A program made the translations under genes and the position numbers. A stretch of 64,000 nt of DNA, taken from positions 62,001 through 126,000 of the forward strand of contig CALUYO010000001.1 in the NCBI GenBank assembly GCA_944325005.1. The letters run 5' to 3'. This stretch comes from Candidatus Gastranaerophilales bacterium. GTDB taxonomy: Bacteria > Cyanobacteriota > Vampirovibrionia > Gastranaerophilales > Gastranaerophilaceae. Every line of letters begins with the position of its first letter. The stretch's first letter is position 1. The notes under the pieces are model-generated. The model did not search any database, had not been told where the DNA came from, and saw only the letters and a program-made list of their open reading frames with translations. Positions 35,019 through 44,147 of this stretch are shown one piece after another.

Positions 35019-35978
35019 ATGGGAAAACTCAAAAATTTTTTTAACATAATTTCAAATAACAACAGAATTTATACTACGGAAGACATCGGAGAAATGTCTG
35101 GTAACGAATTTGCACAAAATGAAAAAGCTATCAATTATCAAATGGAAAATTTAGGTGTGCCACGTAGAAATGATTTAGTTAATAATTCAGATGTTATATT
35201 TGTACATTCTTATACCCGTTCTGACGGCACAAAAGTTAAATCTCACTATCGTTCTAAAAATGGAATGACAGGTGCGGCTTCAAATATAGAGCAACCAACA
35301 ATGTTAGAAGGTGGTATAACTTATAATGATTATCCAATAAATGAAAACGCAACAATTGGGGATTATTTTCAACATCAGATCAATAGTACAAACGGCTTCT
35401 TAAATGAAAAAATTCTTAATTTTTTGATTAATATGGGAGGCTATCCAATGAATCAAAATGATGCAGTTGAGTTATGGAATATGGCTTCTGATTCAACGGG
35501 AATATATAACAATGATTATATAAGAAAAAATGGTGTTTTATATAATGACGTAGATTCTTTAACCAGTGAGTATGCTCCTTATAAAACAAAAATAAAAGAT
35601 AAAGTAAAATCACAATTTGGAGATGTAAATGTTCCGGGAGTTGTGTTGCATGAAAATAGTAATGTAGCTAATGCAATAGCAAATTCTCAAGAAATGAGAC
35701 AATTTATAAAAGATCACTATGCAGACTTAAAATCCGGTAAAGAAATTTCCGGTTCATTTAGATTTAATGGATTTACTAATTTACATAATGCCTTTGGCAG
35801 TTTAGATGTTTTATCCGCAAAGGCTCAAGGTGATTATGTGAATGTCACATTACTTGATACGTATGACTTTAATAAAGATGATAAGAACCCTTTTGTTAAA
35901 ATGGGGCGTAGTGCTCAAGAAACAGGGAAATTAAATCCGTACTTTACAATTGTTAAATGTAGGTATAAACTAAGATAA
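35019..35978 (+). CDS. putative toxin with an 'HSYTRSDGT' linker motif
   Basis: This 319-residue protein has a disordered N-terminal part containing 'VHSYTRSDGTKVKSHYRSK' (about 62-80), a motif I associate with modular surface or phage-related proteins. A helical middle follows. The C-terminal domain contains 'SGSFRFNGFTNLHNAFGS' and 'VNVTLLDTYDF'. D-x-Y-D followed by an aromatic residue recalls the catalytic motif of colicin-M-type lipid II hydrolases, but the later His-Arg pair is not evident. The next gene encodes a small four-helix membrane protein, the layout expected of toxin and immunity. The function is inference only. Confidence 0.45.
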   Translation: MGKLKNFFNIISNNNRIYTTEDIGEMSGNEFAQNEKAINYQMENLGVPRRNDLVNNSDVIFVHSYTRSDGTKVKSHYRSKNGMTGAASNIEQPTMLEGGITYNDYPINENATIGDYFQHQINSTNGFLNEKILNFLINMGGYPMNQNDAVELWNMASDSTGIYNNDYIRKNGVLYNDVDSLTSEYAPYKTKIKDKVKSQFGDVNVPGVVLHENSNVANAIANSQEMRQFIKDHYADLKSGKEISGSFRFNGFTNLHNAFGSLDVLSAKAQGDYVNVTLLDTYDFNKDDKNPFVKMGRSAQETGKLNPYFTIVKCRYKLR

Positions 35979-35996
35979 ATTATAAGGATTTTAATT

Positions 35997-36461
35997 ATGA
36001 AAAAATTAGATTTTTATTTATGTTTAAATGTTTTAAATATATTACTTTGTTTATATACATATGTAACTCTGCTTGTCAGTTTTGTAATTTTTAGTATTGC
36101 AGAAAATAGTTTTATTCCAAATTGTTTAATCTTTTTAAGCATACTTGTAAAAATTTTTCTTTTGTATATATTGTTTAATACTTTTGAAAAGTTATCTTTT
36201 CCAAATTTGACATTAAGCAAAGTAGCAATAGAATTAAAAACTAATATAAATAGTAGAAAATCAACATTGTTATTGGCTTTTGCTTATGATGCTATTATAA
36301 TGTTATATTGCTTATTATTTTTTTCAATAAAAGAATATCGTTTTGAATGGGCTTATATTCCAGTGTATGAAATAATTACATTAGGCGGAGTATGCATGTT
36401 CTATATTTCATTGTTTGGTATTTGGAAAATACAAGATAAACTGAAGAAAAGAAAATCTTAA
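35997..36461 (+). CDS. four-helix membrane protein, possible immunity protein
   Basis: This 154-residue protein has four predicted helices at about 8-35, 42-64, 92-112 and 122-145 and a basic tail (KLKKRKS). It starts 18 bp after the putative toxin gene, and both are unusually AT-rich. Four-helix inner-membrane immunity proteins are known for some colicin-M-like bacteriocins in Pseudomonas, which fits the neighbour. No family is recognised from sequence alone. Confidence 0.5.
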   Translation: MKKLDFYLCLNVLNILLCLYTYVTLLVSFVIFSIAENSFIPNCLIFLSILVKIFLLYILFNTFEKLSFPNLTLSKVAIELKTNINSRKSTLLLAFAYDAIIMLYCLLFFSIKEYRFEWAYIPVYEIITLGGVCMFYISLFGIWKIQDKLKKRKS

Positions 36462-36789
36462 AAACTATCCAATTTAATTGTGTATAAATATACAAAAAGG
36501 GCTCTTTGTATTTGCGGAAAGAGAATTTAGAAGGAAGCGAGATAAAATTTTCCAAATTTGCAAACAGGTAAATTCTCATTAATTAGCGCAATCCCGTAAA
36601 GTACGTGAAAAATGCTATTGAAAATGCGACTATAAAAAGCCTCTAAAATTTTATGGTGGAGATGATGTCCGAGAAATCGAACTTTTTTCTCCAAAGATTT
36701 ATTGATTCATTGTCTGATGTTGTTTATATTTCACGCATTCGTGAATATAGAAAATGCGCATAAAATTACAACTATTATATAATTAATGT
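36462..36789. other. 328-bp gap with inverted repeats
   Basis: No ORF is supported. GAGAATTTA / TAAATTCTC (36521-36529, 36569-36577) resembles the AGAGAATTT pair in the previous gap. A hairpin TTCACG-CATT-CGTGAA lies near 36729-36745. TATAAT at 36778-36783 serves the next gene. Confidence 0.5.
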
Positions 36790-37374
36790 ATGAATAATAA
36801 AAATAAATTAAAAAAGGAATTTGAATTAAGATATTTAAAATTATTTAGCGAAACAGATATGGGGAAAAAATATTTGTCAAATTTAAATATTTTTGAGCCA
36901 AATTCCGAAGAACCTGATTTCTTATTTAAAAACCGATTTAACAATGAAATAATTGGAATAGAAATTATAAAAATAATTGCAGAAAACAATAAACAAAAAT
37001 CAACTTCTAAATTAAACCAAATAGTAAGAAATGTTTGTCTAAAATTAAATAAATATACAAATACTAAATACTGTATATTTTTATCATGCAACAATGGTAA
37101 TTATGATAGTATACCAATACAAGCAAGTGAGTGGGTAAATAAAATTTTTCAAATTATTATTGAGGATAAAAACATAAAAAATGGTGATAACAAAAAATTT
37201 GATTTTAAACTTAATAATGGTGATGTATTACACTTGGTATATAGCATAAACGAATCCTCATACCATTTTCCTGGTGTTCCAGATGGAGGTATTGTTATAT
37301 TGAACCCATTTGGTTTACTTGAAAATATAATAAAAAAGAAAAATGAAAAATACACACAAATACAAGAAAATTAA
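36790..37374 (+). CDS. PD-(D/E)XK-like nuclease-fold protein, unknown role
   Basis: In this 194-residue protein, 'SEEPDFLFKNRFNNEIIGIE' followed by II-K matches the PD-(D/E)XK pattern P-D-x(n)-G-I-E-x2 with the usual Lys position occupied by a hydrophobic residue, as in some restriction-like families. The rest is alpha/beta. No partner methylase is adjacent. TATAAT (36778-36783) is 6 nt before the ATG, so the mRNA is probably leaderless. It could be a stand-alone defence nuclease or an inactive relative. Confidence 0.45.
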   Translation: MNNKNKLKKEFELRYLKLFSETDMGKKYLSNLNIFEPNSEEPDFLFKNRFNNEIIGIEIIKIIAENNKQKSTSKLNQIVRNVCLKLNKYTNTKYCIFLSCNNGNYDSIPIQASEWVNKIFQIIIEDKNIKNGDNKKFDFKLNNGDVLHLVYSINESSYHFPGVPDGGIVILNPFGLLENIIKKKNEKYTQIQEN

Positions 37375-37418
37375 GTATTTTTTCTTATTAAATTATATTA
37401 TTCTCGTTCTGTAATTTT

Positions 37419-37622
37419 ATGACAAAAAAATTGGGACTTATTATCAAAATGCCAACAGAACAAGCATCACCAGAAGAAATTAAAGAAAGAAAAACGAAAC
37501 TCTATAACCTTCTTGCGAGGTGGGCTTTTGAGACATACATAAAAGATAACGGCATGGAAGATATGTTCAAGGGACTCGAACTCACAGAAGTAAGCAGTAG
37601 CAAGCTTTTTGTCGAATTATAA
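37419..37622 (+). CDS. small hypothetical protein
   Basis: This 67-residue protein is helical, with 'SPEEIKERKTKLYNLLARWA' and a short acidic C-terminal half. There is no convincing ribosome-binding site for the ATG at 37419 or for the in-frame ATG at 37449. It lies 44 bp after the nuclease-like gene, in the same direction, and is followed by a hairpin terminator. Unknown function. Confidence 0.5.
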   Translation: MTKKLGLIIKMPTEQASPEEIKERKTKLYNLLARWAFETYIKDNGMEDMFKGLELTEVSSSKLFVEL

Positions 37623-37653
37623 AAATATTATTATTTAGTTAAATAACAATAAG

Positions 37654-37684
37654 GCCAGTACAACTATTGATTTTACTGGCTTTT
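37654..37684 (+). terminator. probable intrinsic terminator
   Basis: GCCAGTA / TACTGGC with a 13-nt loop is followed by TTTTATT. It lies 30 bp after the small hypothetical gene. Confidence 0.5.
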
Positions 37685-37783
37685 ATTAGGATTTAAATTT
37701 TAAGTCATAAACTGGAGAGGGTGGACACGTGAGCAAGAGGCTCCATTTATAGGCCCTACAAATAGAATATTTATAGAGAAAAA

Positions 37784-37901
37784 TTCCCTGCTAGTTCAAT
37801 TTTCAGGGAAAATCTATCGATATTTGTTAAATTTTACAATTAAAACTCTTGCTACATAAGGTTTTTGAAATATATTCCCTGCAAAGTAAAGAGCAGGGAA
37901 T
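37784..37901. repeat. two hairpins sharing the TTCCCTG arm
   Basis: TTCCCTG / CAGGGAA (37784-37790, 37804-37810) and ATTCCCTGC / GCAGGGAAT (37874-37882, 37893-37901) lie just past the hamB-like stop. The second could be a weak terminator for that operon. Confidence 0.45.
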
Positions 37902-37913
37902 TATGTCAAGAAG

Positions 37914-40514
37914 TTATGAATATGCCCCTTTATAAATATATAATATCTTTTCAATTTCTTCTATTAACAACTCTGGAATTTTTTTATTTGTTCTAAAATA
38001 TTCAATATTTTTATATAACCATTTTAATGTAGCAATTTCGTCCATATTTATATTATCAATAAGATGTTTCTCGGCTTCAGTTTTTATTTCAAATAATTTT
38101 ACAATAGTAGAACGGGATAAACCTAAAGTTATCATCGACATTTGAGTTTTATTCTCAATTCCATATTCAAGAAGAATTTCAATATCATTATCATCATAAA
38201 TTAAATCAAAATTGCCACTCTGTTCATAATAAAAATTCAATACATCTATATAGCATCGTAATAGTTTTGGTACCAAATATCTAGCATAATCATCAATATC
38301 TTTAAATACCTGACGAACTGATAAATTAAAATTTTCATTTTTATAATATTTTCTTCGAGTGTCAATAATTACAGAAAAATTTTGAAATTTTATCCAACGT
38401 GAAGTAAGTAAAGCAACATATTTAATATGCTTTTCATTTATTAAATTTGTATTAAAATAATTATGCATTCTGCTTAAAAAACCAATAAAACTACCAATTA
38501 TTATATCATCATTTTTAAAATCCACTAAATACCTTTTAGGATCTTCAGGATGTCTGTTTTTAAAATATTCTAATAATTTTTGCATTGAATAGTGATATAT
38601 TATAGGGTGTTTTTCTAAAATATTTTTAGGAATTTCAATTTTTTTGGAGTATTGGTTTAAGACATTATTAAGTATTAAAATTTTATCTTGTCCAAAGGCA
38701 ATTTTTACTTCTTTATTTTTCCCTATATCGCCATATTTTAAAAATTGTGTATATAAATATCCAATTGTTGCTTCAACACTATTACGTTCATCCACATTAT
38801 CAAATTTAACTTTATTAAAATCATTAGTCAAAGCTTGAATTATTTGATTAAAATTTGTACACAAAACCTTTTGTATACTTCTTTCGACATTTGTTTCTTC
38901 TTTTTTTGTAGGGGCTTCATCCCAATCTATATAAAAAATATTTCCGTAAAATTCTTTTCCTAAACGTCCTGCCCTACCTACAAGATTAAATAAATCAGCG
39001 GTAGTCATATTTAATGTTTTAGATCTTTTGGGATTTTTTATAAATATATTTTTACATGATAAATTGACCCCTTCTAGTAAAGTAGATGTACATATCAAAT
39101 TCCTAATAATTTTTTTATTAAATAAATCTTCAATTTTTGCTCTGATTATTTGCGGCATACTACCATAGTGAAAAGCAATTCCTTTTTTTAAATATCGAAT
39201 TAAATTAAAATCTTTATGAATTGTTTCCTTACAAAGTTGAATTAATTTTATTATATCTTCATTATTTTCAACAATATAATTTGTTTTCTTATAAATTAAT
39301 TCAGCTATTTTTTCAGCATCAGAAGGATAATTTGCATATATTAAATTATTATTATCATTAATAGTGATAATATTTACAAAATTAGCTAATATTTTTGGAA
39401 TAGATGTTCCATTTATTTTTTCTTCTAATATAATTTTTGCAATTATAACAAATTTTTCATCATATAATGTACATATATTCCATTCTAACGGTTTCCCCTT
39501 AATTTTTTCAATTTTGAAAACATTTTGATTTATGGCCATTAAATTACTTTTTAAAAATTCTGTTTCCGGATATATTTCTTTAGGATTTTTAACAAATGGA
39601 CTTGCAAATATTATTTTTGTTTCCTGTGAATTATTCTTTACCCTTTCTATTACTGCTTCTAATAATACTCCTCGTTGGTTATCACCTATTTTTTGAGCTT
39701 CATCTATAAAAAGAATTTTAAATTTAGTATTAGAATTTTTAGATAAAAAAGCATTCATCCTTTCCTGAGTGAAGATGTATATAACCTTCTTTTTCCCTAA
39801 AATATTACCATTTCGAAATGGCATTGTTTCAATATAAACATTATCAATATCGTTCTTTAAATCCTCAGTCAAATCTTTCTCATATTGATTAATTAACGCT
39901 CTTGTCGGAACAATAATTGCAACATTTACGGCATTATCATTTGTAAATTCCAAATTTTTAATTATCCATTGCCTAACAATAAAAGATTTCCCAGATGAGG
40001 TCGGGGCAGATATTGAAAGTAATTTGCAGTCTGGTTTGGAACTCTCTTTTATAAACTGTTTTTGAATAGGATTACAAAGAATAGTATTATCTCTAACTTC
40101 AATTGAATATTCATTTTCTCTTTGTAATTTTTGTAATGAAAGTTTTAATGGTAAATAATATTCAATATTTTTGCTTAACAAATTATTTTTCTTTGCCAAA
40201 TTTATAGAAGGATTATTTAATAGAGAATCGACAAGAATATAAGCATAATCTTTTTCAGTAGAATTCCCAAATTCAAATGTAAATTGAGCAATCCGAAGAG
40301 CTTTTTCTTTTAAATCATCATCATCTGTTTGTATAAAAATATTTGCACATTTTAATAAATATTGTAATTCAGGTGTTTCAATTGATTCAAATTGGATATT
40401 CGGTATATGCTTTATTTGTTCAATTGCTAATTTTATACATAAATTTTTATATTCATCATTAAATTTTTTACTTTGAATTAAATCTAAAGCAAGTTCTTCA
40501 CAAAAGTTTTTCAT
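37914..40514 (-). CDS. hamB: Hachiman-like helicase HamB
   Basis: This 866-residue superfamily 2 DEAD/DEAH-type helicase has Walker A 'SAPTSSGKSFIV' (about 166), 'VPTRALINQYEKDL' (motif Ia), Walker B DEAQ in 'ILFIDEAQKIGDN' (about 267), 'CTSTLLEGVNLSC' (motif V) and 'NLVGRAGRLGKEF' (motif VI). The helical C-terminal 250 residues have no obvious nuclease motif. It starts 1 bp after the stop of a DUF1837 gene, the exact gene pair of the Hachiman anti-phage system, where the helicase senses or loads on DNA and licenses HamA. Confidence 0.82.
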   Translation of the reverse strand: MKNFCEELALDLIQSKKFNDEYKNLCIKLAIEQIKHIPNIQFESIETPELQYLLKCANIFIQTDDDDLKEKALRIAQFTFEFGNSTEKDYAYILVDSLLNNPSINLAKKNNLLSKNIEYYLPLKLSLQKLQRENEYSIEVRDNTILCNPIQKQFIKESSKPDCKLLSISAPTSSGKSFIVRQWIIKNLEFTNDNAVNVAIIVPTRALINQYEKDLTEDLKNDIDNVYIETMPFRNGNILGKKKVIYIFTQERMNAFLSKNSNTKFKILFIDEAQKIGDNQRGVLLEAVIERVKNNSQETKIIFASPFVKNPKEIYPETEFLKSNLMAINQNVFKIEKIKGKPLEWNICTLYDEKFVIIAKIILEEKINGTSIPKILANFVNIITINDNNNLIYANYPSDAEKIAELIYKKTNYIVENNEDIIKLIQLCKETIHKDFNLIRYLKKGIAFHYGSMPQIIRAKIEDLFNKKIIRNLICTSTLLEGVNLSCKNIFIKNPKRSKTLNMTTADLFNLVGRAGRLGKEFYGNIFYIDWDEAPTKKEETNVERSIQKVLCTNFNQIIQALTNDFNKVKFDNVDERNSVEATIGYLYTQFLKYGDIGKNKEVKIAFGQDKILILNNVLNQYSKKIEIPKNILEKHPIIYHYSMQKLLEYFKNRHPEDPKRYLVDFKNDDIIIGSFIGFLSRMHNYFNTNLINEKHIKYVALLTSRWIKFQNFSVIIDTRRKYYKNENFNLSVRQVFKDIDDYARYLVPKLLRCYIDVLNFYYEQSGNFDLIYDDNDIEILLEYGIENKTQMSMITLGLSRSTIVKLFEIKTEAEKHLIDNINMDEIATLKWLYKNIEYFRTNKKIPELLIEEIEKILYIYKGAYS

Positions 40515-40515
40515 T

Positions 40516-41538
40516 TTAAACTCCTAATTTTTTCTTAAAAGTTTCACGAAAACTATCAACACAACTCATTGGAATAAAAAAGACATTTATATTTATATTT
40601 TTAATATTATTATTTATTTTTTCTTCTTTAAATATTGTAATCCAGGATTCAATTTGAGACATTATACTTTTAGCATTTTGTTCATAATCATAACCATCAT
40701 ATTTCTTCTCATTAAAACCTACCAGACACAAGCCTCTAACTTCTGTAAATTCTCTACATTCAACTCTATTCGGATTGAAATATTCTTTCAGTTTTTTTGT
40801 TAATTCGATATTATTACCTATATCTAAATAAGAATTTAATAAACTTAATTCCAGTTGTTCTTTTTCCTCTCTTTTCAATAATGGAGCAATACTTGCTAAA
40901 CATTTTTTAATTGCAGTATTAACCTTTTTGTAAATTTTCACCTCTGAATAATATAATGCCAATTTAGAATTATCCTCGGAAATTCCGATATGAATCCCAT
41001 CAGCGCCATGAAAATGCATACTTCCGGAAGTTTTTAAATTCATTTTACATAATGCTTGTGGCAATTTTAAAATTTGTTCAGCAAGCAAAAATAATAATTC
41101 TTCACCCCCTTCACCACTTTTTGAAACTCCTTCATCTTGTTCTAAGTTTTCATTTTTTATAACTTGATTTCTACGTTTCCAATAATCAACATATTTTTGT
41201 TTCGCTTTTTCCATTAATTCTAATACATAATTCGTATTACCCGTAGCCATTGCATCTTCAATTTCGGATTTTGGAATTGTATATTGAATAATTTGATTAA
41301 ATAAAATTTGTGCTAATTCTTCATAACAATAATCAGTTTTACTTAAATTTGGTTTTAAACAATAAGAATAAATATTTGTGTTAATATCGTCGATATTTTT
41401 CTTCTCCTCATTAAGAGTTATTTTAAAAATATTTGCAAGACAACATTCCAAAGATTTATGAAAATCTTCACCTTTTAATAAGTACGGAATGTACTCATTA
41501 AATTGATTTAAGGTTTCAATATTATTATCTTTACTCAT
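40516..41538 (-). CDS. hamA: Hachiman-like DUF1837 effector HamA
   Basis: This protein has 340 residues from the ATG at 41538. The DUF1837 core is 'FHGADGIHIGISEDNSKLAL' followed by 'YYSEVKIYKK' (about 175-200). The E-x-K in SEVK together with the Asp of GADG matches the PD-(D/E)XK nuclease arrangement of HamA. In Hachiman, HamA is the DNA-degrading effector released by HamB. I reject the ATG at 41589: TATAAT (41545-41550) lies 6 nt before the ATG at 41538, so the mRNA should be leaderless. Confidence 0.8.
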   Translation of the reverse strand: MSKDNNIETLNQFNEYIPYLLKGEDFHKSLECCLANIFKITLNEEKKNIDDINTNIYSYCLKPNLSKTDYCYEELAQILFNQIIQYTIPKSEIEDAMATGNTNYVLELMEKAKQKYVDYWKRRNQVIKNENLEQDEGVSKSGEGGEELLFLLAEQILKLPQALCKMNLKTSGSMHFHGADGIHIGISEDNSKLALYYSEVKIYKKVNTAIKKCLASIAPLLKREEKEQLELSLLNSYLDIGNNIELTKKLKEYFNPNRVECREFTEVRGLCLVGFNEKKYDGYDYEQNAKSIMSQIESWITIFKEEKINNNIKNININVFFIPMSCVDSFRETFKKKLGV

Positions 41539-41591
41539 AAAATTATTATATGCTAAAAATATACAAAATGCTGTATAAGTAAGAACCAAGC

Positions 41592-42039
41592 CTAAATATT
41601 GGTATTATATTTCTTACTTTTCTTTTCTAGTTGTTTTTGCGTTTGTTTAACTGATCCCAAGAAGTGCTTTTCTACTTCTGATAATTCATCTTTGATTGTT
41701 TCCTTGTATTTTGCATATTCTGCAAGAGCCTTATTTTCAGCCTCTAACTTTGAAATTTTGCCAGGATTTTCAAGCAGCTCATTTCCTGTCATTTTTATTA
41801 TTCCTTGAAACCTCTCTACTGACTTCATTTTGAGCTGTCAAGTAATCCTTGACAGCTCAAACTTCTAAAAGCTTACCTTCTTCAAAAATATGTTTAATAT
41901 GCAAACTTATATTCTGTTTTGTCGTTTGAAACAGCTCTGCCATTTGATTTTGCGTAAGCCATACTGTTTCATTTTCTATTCTTACATCAATCTTTGTTTG
42001 TCCGTCTTGTGTCTGGTAAATTATAATTTCATTTTTCAT
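41592..42039 (-). pseudogene. RhuM-family gene, internally deleted
   Basis: The N-terminal fragment (41857-42039, 60 codons) reads 'IIIYQTQDGQTKIDVRIENE' and 'WLTQNQMAELFQTTKQNIS', the start of virulence RhuM-family proteins. The C-terminal fragment (41592-41828) reads 'GNELLENPGKISKLEAENKA' and 'SEVEKHFLGSVKQ', matching the RhuM end as I know it. The family is about 330 residues; roughly the middle 180 are missing. A perfect inverted repeat (41830-41860) sits at the junction. Neither half is likely to work. Confidence 0.75.
41830..41860. repeat. perfect 12-bp inverted repeat at the rhuM deletion junction
   Basis: TTGAGCTGTCAA, a 7-nt loop, then TTGACAGCTCAA. It spans the exact gap between the two rhuM fragments and contains the stop of the N-terminal fragment. 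Confidence 0.85.
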
Positions 42040-42084
42040 GCTATAATCCTTTGTTTAAAACAATTATAGCATATATTTACACTA

Positions 42085-42118
42085 AAAAATCCCTACCACA
42101 ATACTGGTAGGGATTTTT
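42085..42118 (-). terminator. intrinsic terminator after the DUF5681 gene
   Basis: AAAAATCCCTACCA / TGGTAGGGATTTTT is a 14-bp perfect stem with a 6-nt loop, 11 bp past the stop. On the minus strand it ends in TTTTT. Confidence 0.85.
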
Positions 42119-42128
42119 CGCAGTTACA

Positions 42129-42629
42129 CTACAGATTTTCAGGATTATTTAGGAAATAATCTTCTAAGATTTTACGCAAAGTATCTTTGTAGAATTTCGT
42201 ATCTTCTTCACTTGTCTCAGGCTCAAAATCCTCAAATGCCTTATTCTCAATCATCTGCCAGAAATCAAAGTTCAGCAAATTCAAGTTCTGCAGAAGCATT
42301 TTCCGAGAAGGTCCGTCATTTTTAATAGCATCTTGCACTATTTTTTGTGCGAAAAGCTGTATAAAAGAAATTTTTTCACGGTTTCCGTTTTCATTAGTAA
42401 TCGTAGCTTCCCGTATAAATGCCAGACGCAACGCTTCCATAATTGTTTTAGGCAGCACTTTTTTCTTACGCCCTCTGGGGTTACCGCTTACACCCTTTTT
42501 AAATTGTCCGCTGACAGGCGGTTTTTTGTACCCAACTTCGTACAATTTATCTTTGATTTCTTGACGTTTCTCATTATCCTTATGTAACGAGTCTTGTATT
42601 TCGAGAAATTTATTAATTTTCTTTTCCAT
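42129..42629 (-). CDS. DUF5681 phage-type protein
   Basis: This protein has 166 residues from the ATG at 42629 (GAGGAG upstream). The conserved 'GQFKKGVSGNPRGRKKKVLP' (about 41-60) defines DUF5681, commonly encoded next to terminase or methylase genes in prophages and integrative elements. The rest is helical and acidic. Its start overlaps the ParB-methyltransferase gene, so the two form one unit. The molecular role is unknown; a basic GRKKK patch suggests DNA contact. Confidence 0.8.
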   Translation of the reverse strand: MEKKINKFLEIQDSLHKDNEKRQEIKDKLYEVGYKKPPVSGQFKKGVSGNPRGRKKKVLPKTIMEALRLAFIREATITNENGNREKISFIQLFAQKIVQDAIKNDGPSRKMLLQNLNLLNFDFWQMIENKAFEDFEPETSEEDTKFYKDTLRKILEDYFLNNPENL

Positions 42630-44001
42630 ATTCAATCTCCTCATAATTCTTAACTAATTTCGCAGTTTTTCCAGTCTCTTTTTCCCAGCGATAGATACAC
42701 ACATCAACATATCTTGGGTCAATTTCAATTAGCCGTGCCCTACGTTTACAGCGCTCCGCAGCTAAAAGAGTAGAGCCTGAGCCACCAAAACAATCTAAAA
42801 CAATATCATTTTTGGAGGACGTATCCAGTAAAATATCATGAAGCATAGACACTGGCTTAACAGTAGGATGGAGCTTCAGCAACTTTAAAGATTCTGGGTT
42901 GGTTGCTCTTACTCCCGGATAATTCCAAACATTTGTGCGATACCTACCATATTTCCCTAGTTGAATATGATTTTGGTGCTTGGCTTCACCGTTTTTGAAT
43001 ATAGGAATCATTTCGTGTTGACTTCTATACATTGAGCCCATACCACCTTGGCCCTTATCCCAGATTGCTATATCTTTTAATTCGGTATAATTCTTTTTAC
43101 CCTGAGTCAGCAAAATATTAATATTCCGCCAGTCCATAAAGATATAATGCAGTGAACCGTTAGATGAAAATTGTACCAGATGTTGCATAAAGCCTGAGAT
43201 AAATTCTGCAAACTCAGCTTCTGTCATCTCTCCTGATGCCATTGCAAACTCATCATGCTTAATCTTGCCCGAGCCGCATACGTGGCCTTTAATTTTGCAG
43301 TTATATGGGGGATCCGTGATAACAATCTGTGCAAGTTCGCCTTGCATAAGTATTTCAAAAGCCTTTTGCAATAATGAATTTGCACATAGGATAAAGTTGT
43401 CACCTAATCGCCATAAATCCCATAAATTAGCTCTTTTCGGGATATTTGCATCAAGCCAGTCTGCAGTTTCTTGTTCAGAATTTTTGACTTCACTCGCTTC
43501 AGAATCGTTATTTAGGAAGATTTTATCATAATCGACAGTCTCAAAACCTAAATCTTCAAAATTGATGTCAAATTTTCCTAAATTTTCGATGACTTCCTGC
43601 AAATTTGCGTAATTCCATTCGCTGTCTTCTGCTATTCTGTTGTCTAAAATTCTGATAGCTTCAGCTTCTTCATCAGTCAGATCCTCAAGAATTATCACCG
43701 GAATTTGACAAAATCCAAGCTTTTTTGCGGCTAAAAGCCGCAACTCCCCCGCTATAATTTTTAACTTTTTATCAATCAGAATAGGGTTTGTAAAACCAAA
43801 CTTTTTGATAGCATTTATTAATTTTTGAAGCTGCTTTTGCGAATGTTTCCGTAAGCTTTTATTGCTTGCAATAATTAAAGCAATATCAATCATTTGTAAA
43901 TTGTTGTTTGGATGCTTCCCTTCAAGTACCACTTTTCTAAAGTGGCGCATACTTCTCTCGATAACTTCAGGATTCTGGAAAATTGAAAGTTTGTCTTCCA
44001 T
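42613..44001 (-). CDS. ParB-domain DNA methyltransferase fusion (phage-type)
   Basis: This 462-residue protein has an N-terminal ParB/Sulfiredoxin-like domain (about 50-145, 'IIAGELRLLAAKKLGF' and 'NRIAEDSEWNYANLQ') joined to an N4/N6 DNA methyltransferase. The catalytic motif is 'VITDPPYNCKI' (about 225), and the SAM motif is 'VLDCFGGSGSTLLAAER' (about 398), giving the DPPY-first beta-class order. Such fusions are typical of prophages and modify DNA without a cognate nuclease. AAAGGAG precedes the ATG. GTTCG / CGAAC arms lie upstream near 44027-44046. Confidence 0.88.
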   Translation of the reverse strand: MEDKLSIFQNPEVIERSMRHFRKVVLEGKHPNNNLQMIDIALIIASNKSLRKHSQKQLQKLINAIKKFGFTNPILIDKKLKIIAGELRLLAAKKLGFCQIPVIILEDLTDEEAEAIRILDNRIAEDSEWNYANLQEVIENLGKFDINFEDLGFETVDYDKIFLNNDSEASEVKNSEQETADWLDANIPKRANLWDLWRLGDNFILCANSLLQKAFEILMQGELAQIVITDPPYNCKIKGHVCGSGKIKHDEFAMASGEMTEAEFAEFISGFMQHLVQFSSNGSLHYIFMDWRNINILLTQGKKNYTELKDIAIWDKGQGGMGSMYRSQHEMIPIFKNGEAKHQNHIQLGKYGRYRTNVWNYPGVRATNPESLKLLKLHPTVKPVSMLHDILLDTSSKNDIVLDCFGGSGSTLLAAERCKRRARLIEIDPRYVDVCIYRWEKETGKTAKLVKNYEEIEYGKEN

Positions 44002-44147
44002 ATATTTTCTCCTTTTTAAATTACTACGTTCGAAAAATTTTCCCGAACAGATTGCCTAAATGCAATCCATATTAATATAAAGAAGCGTTTATATAGTTGA
44101 AAACTATTGTCAATAAAGGGTTTTGTAAAATTTTCTTGAATTTAATA

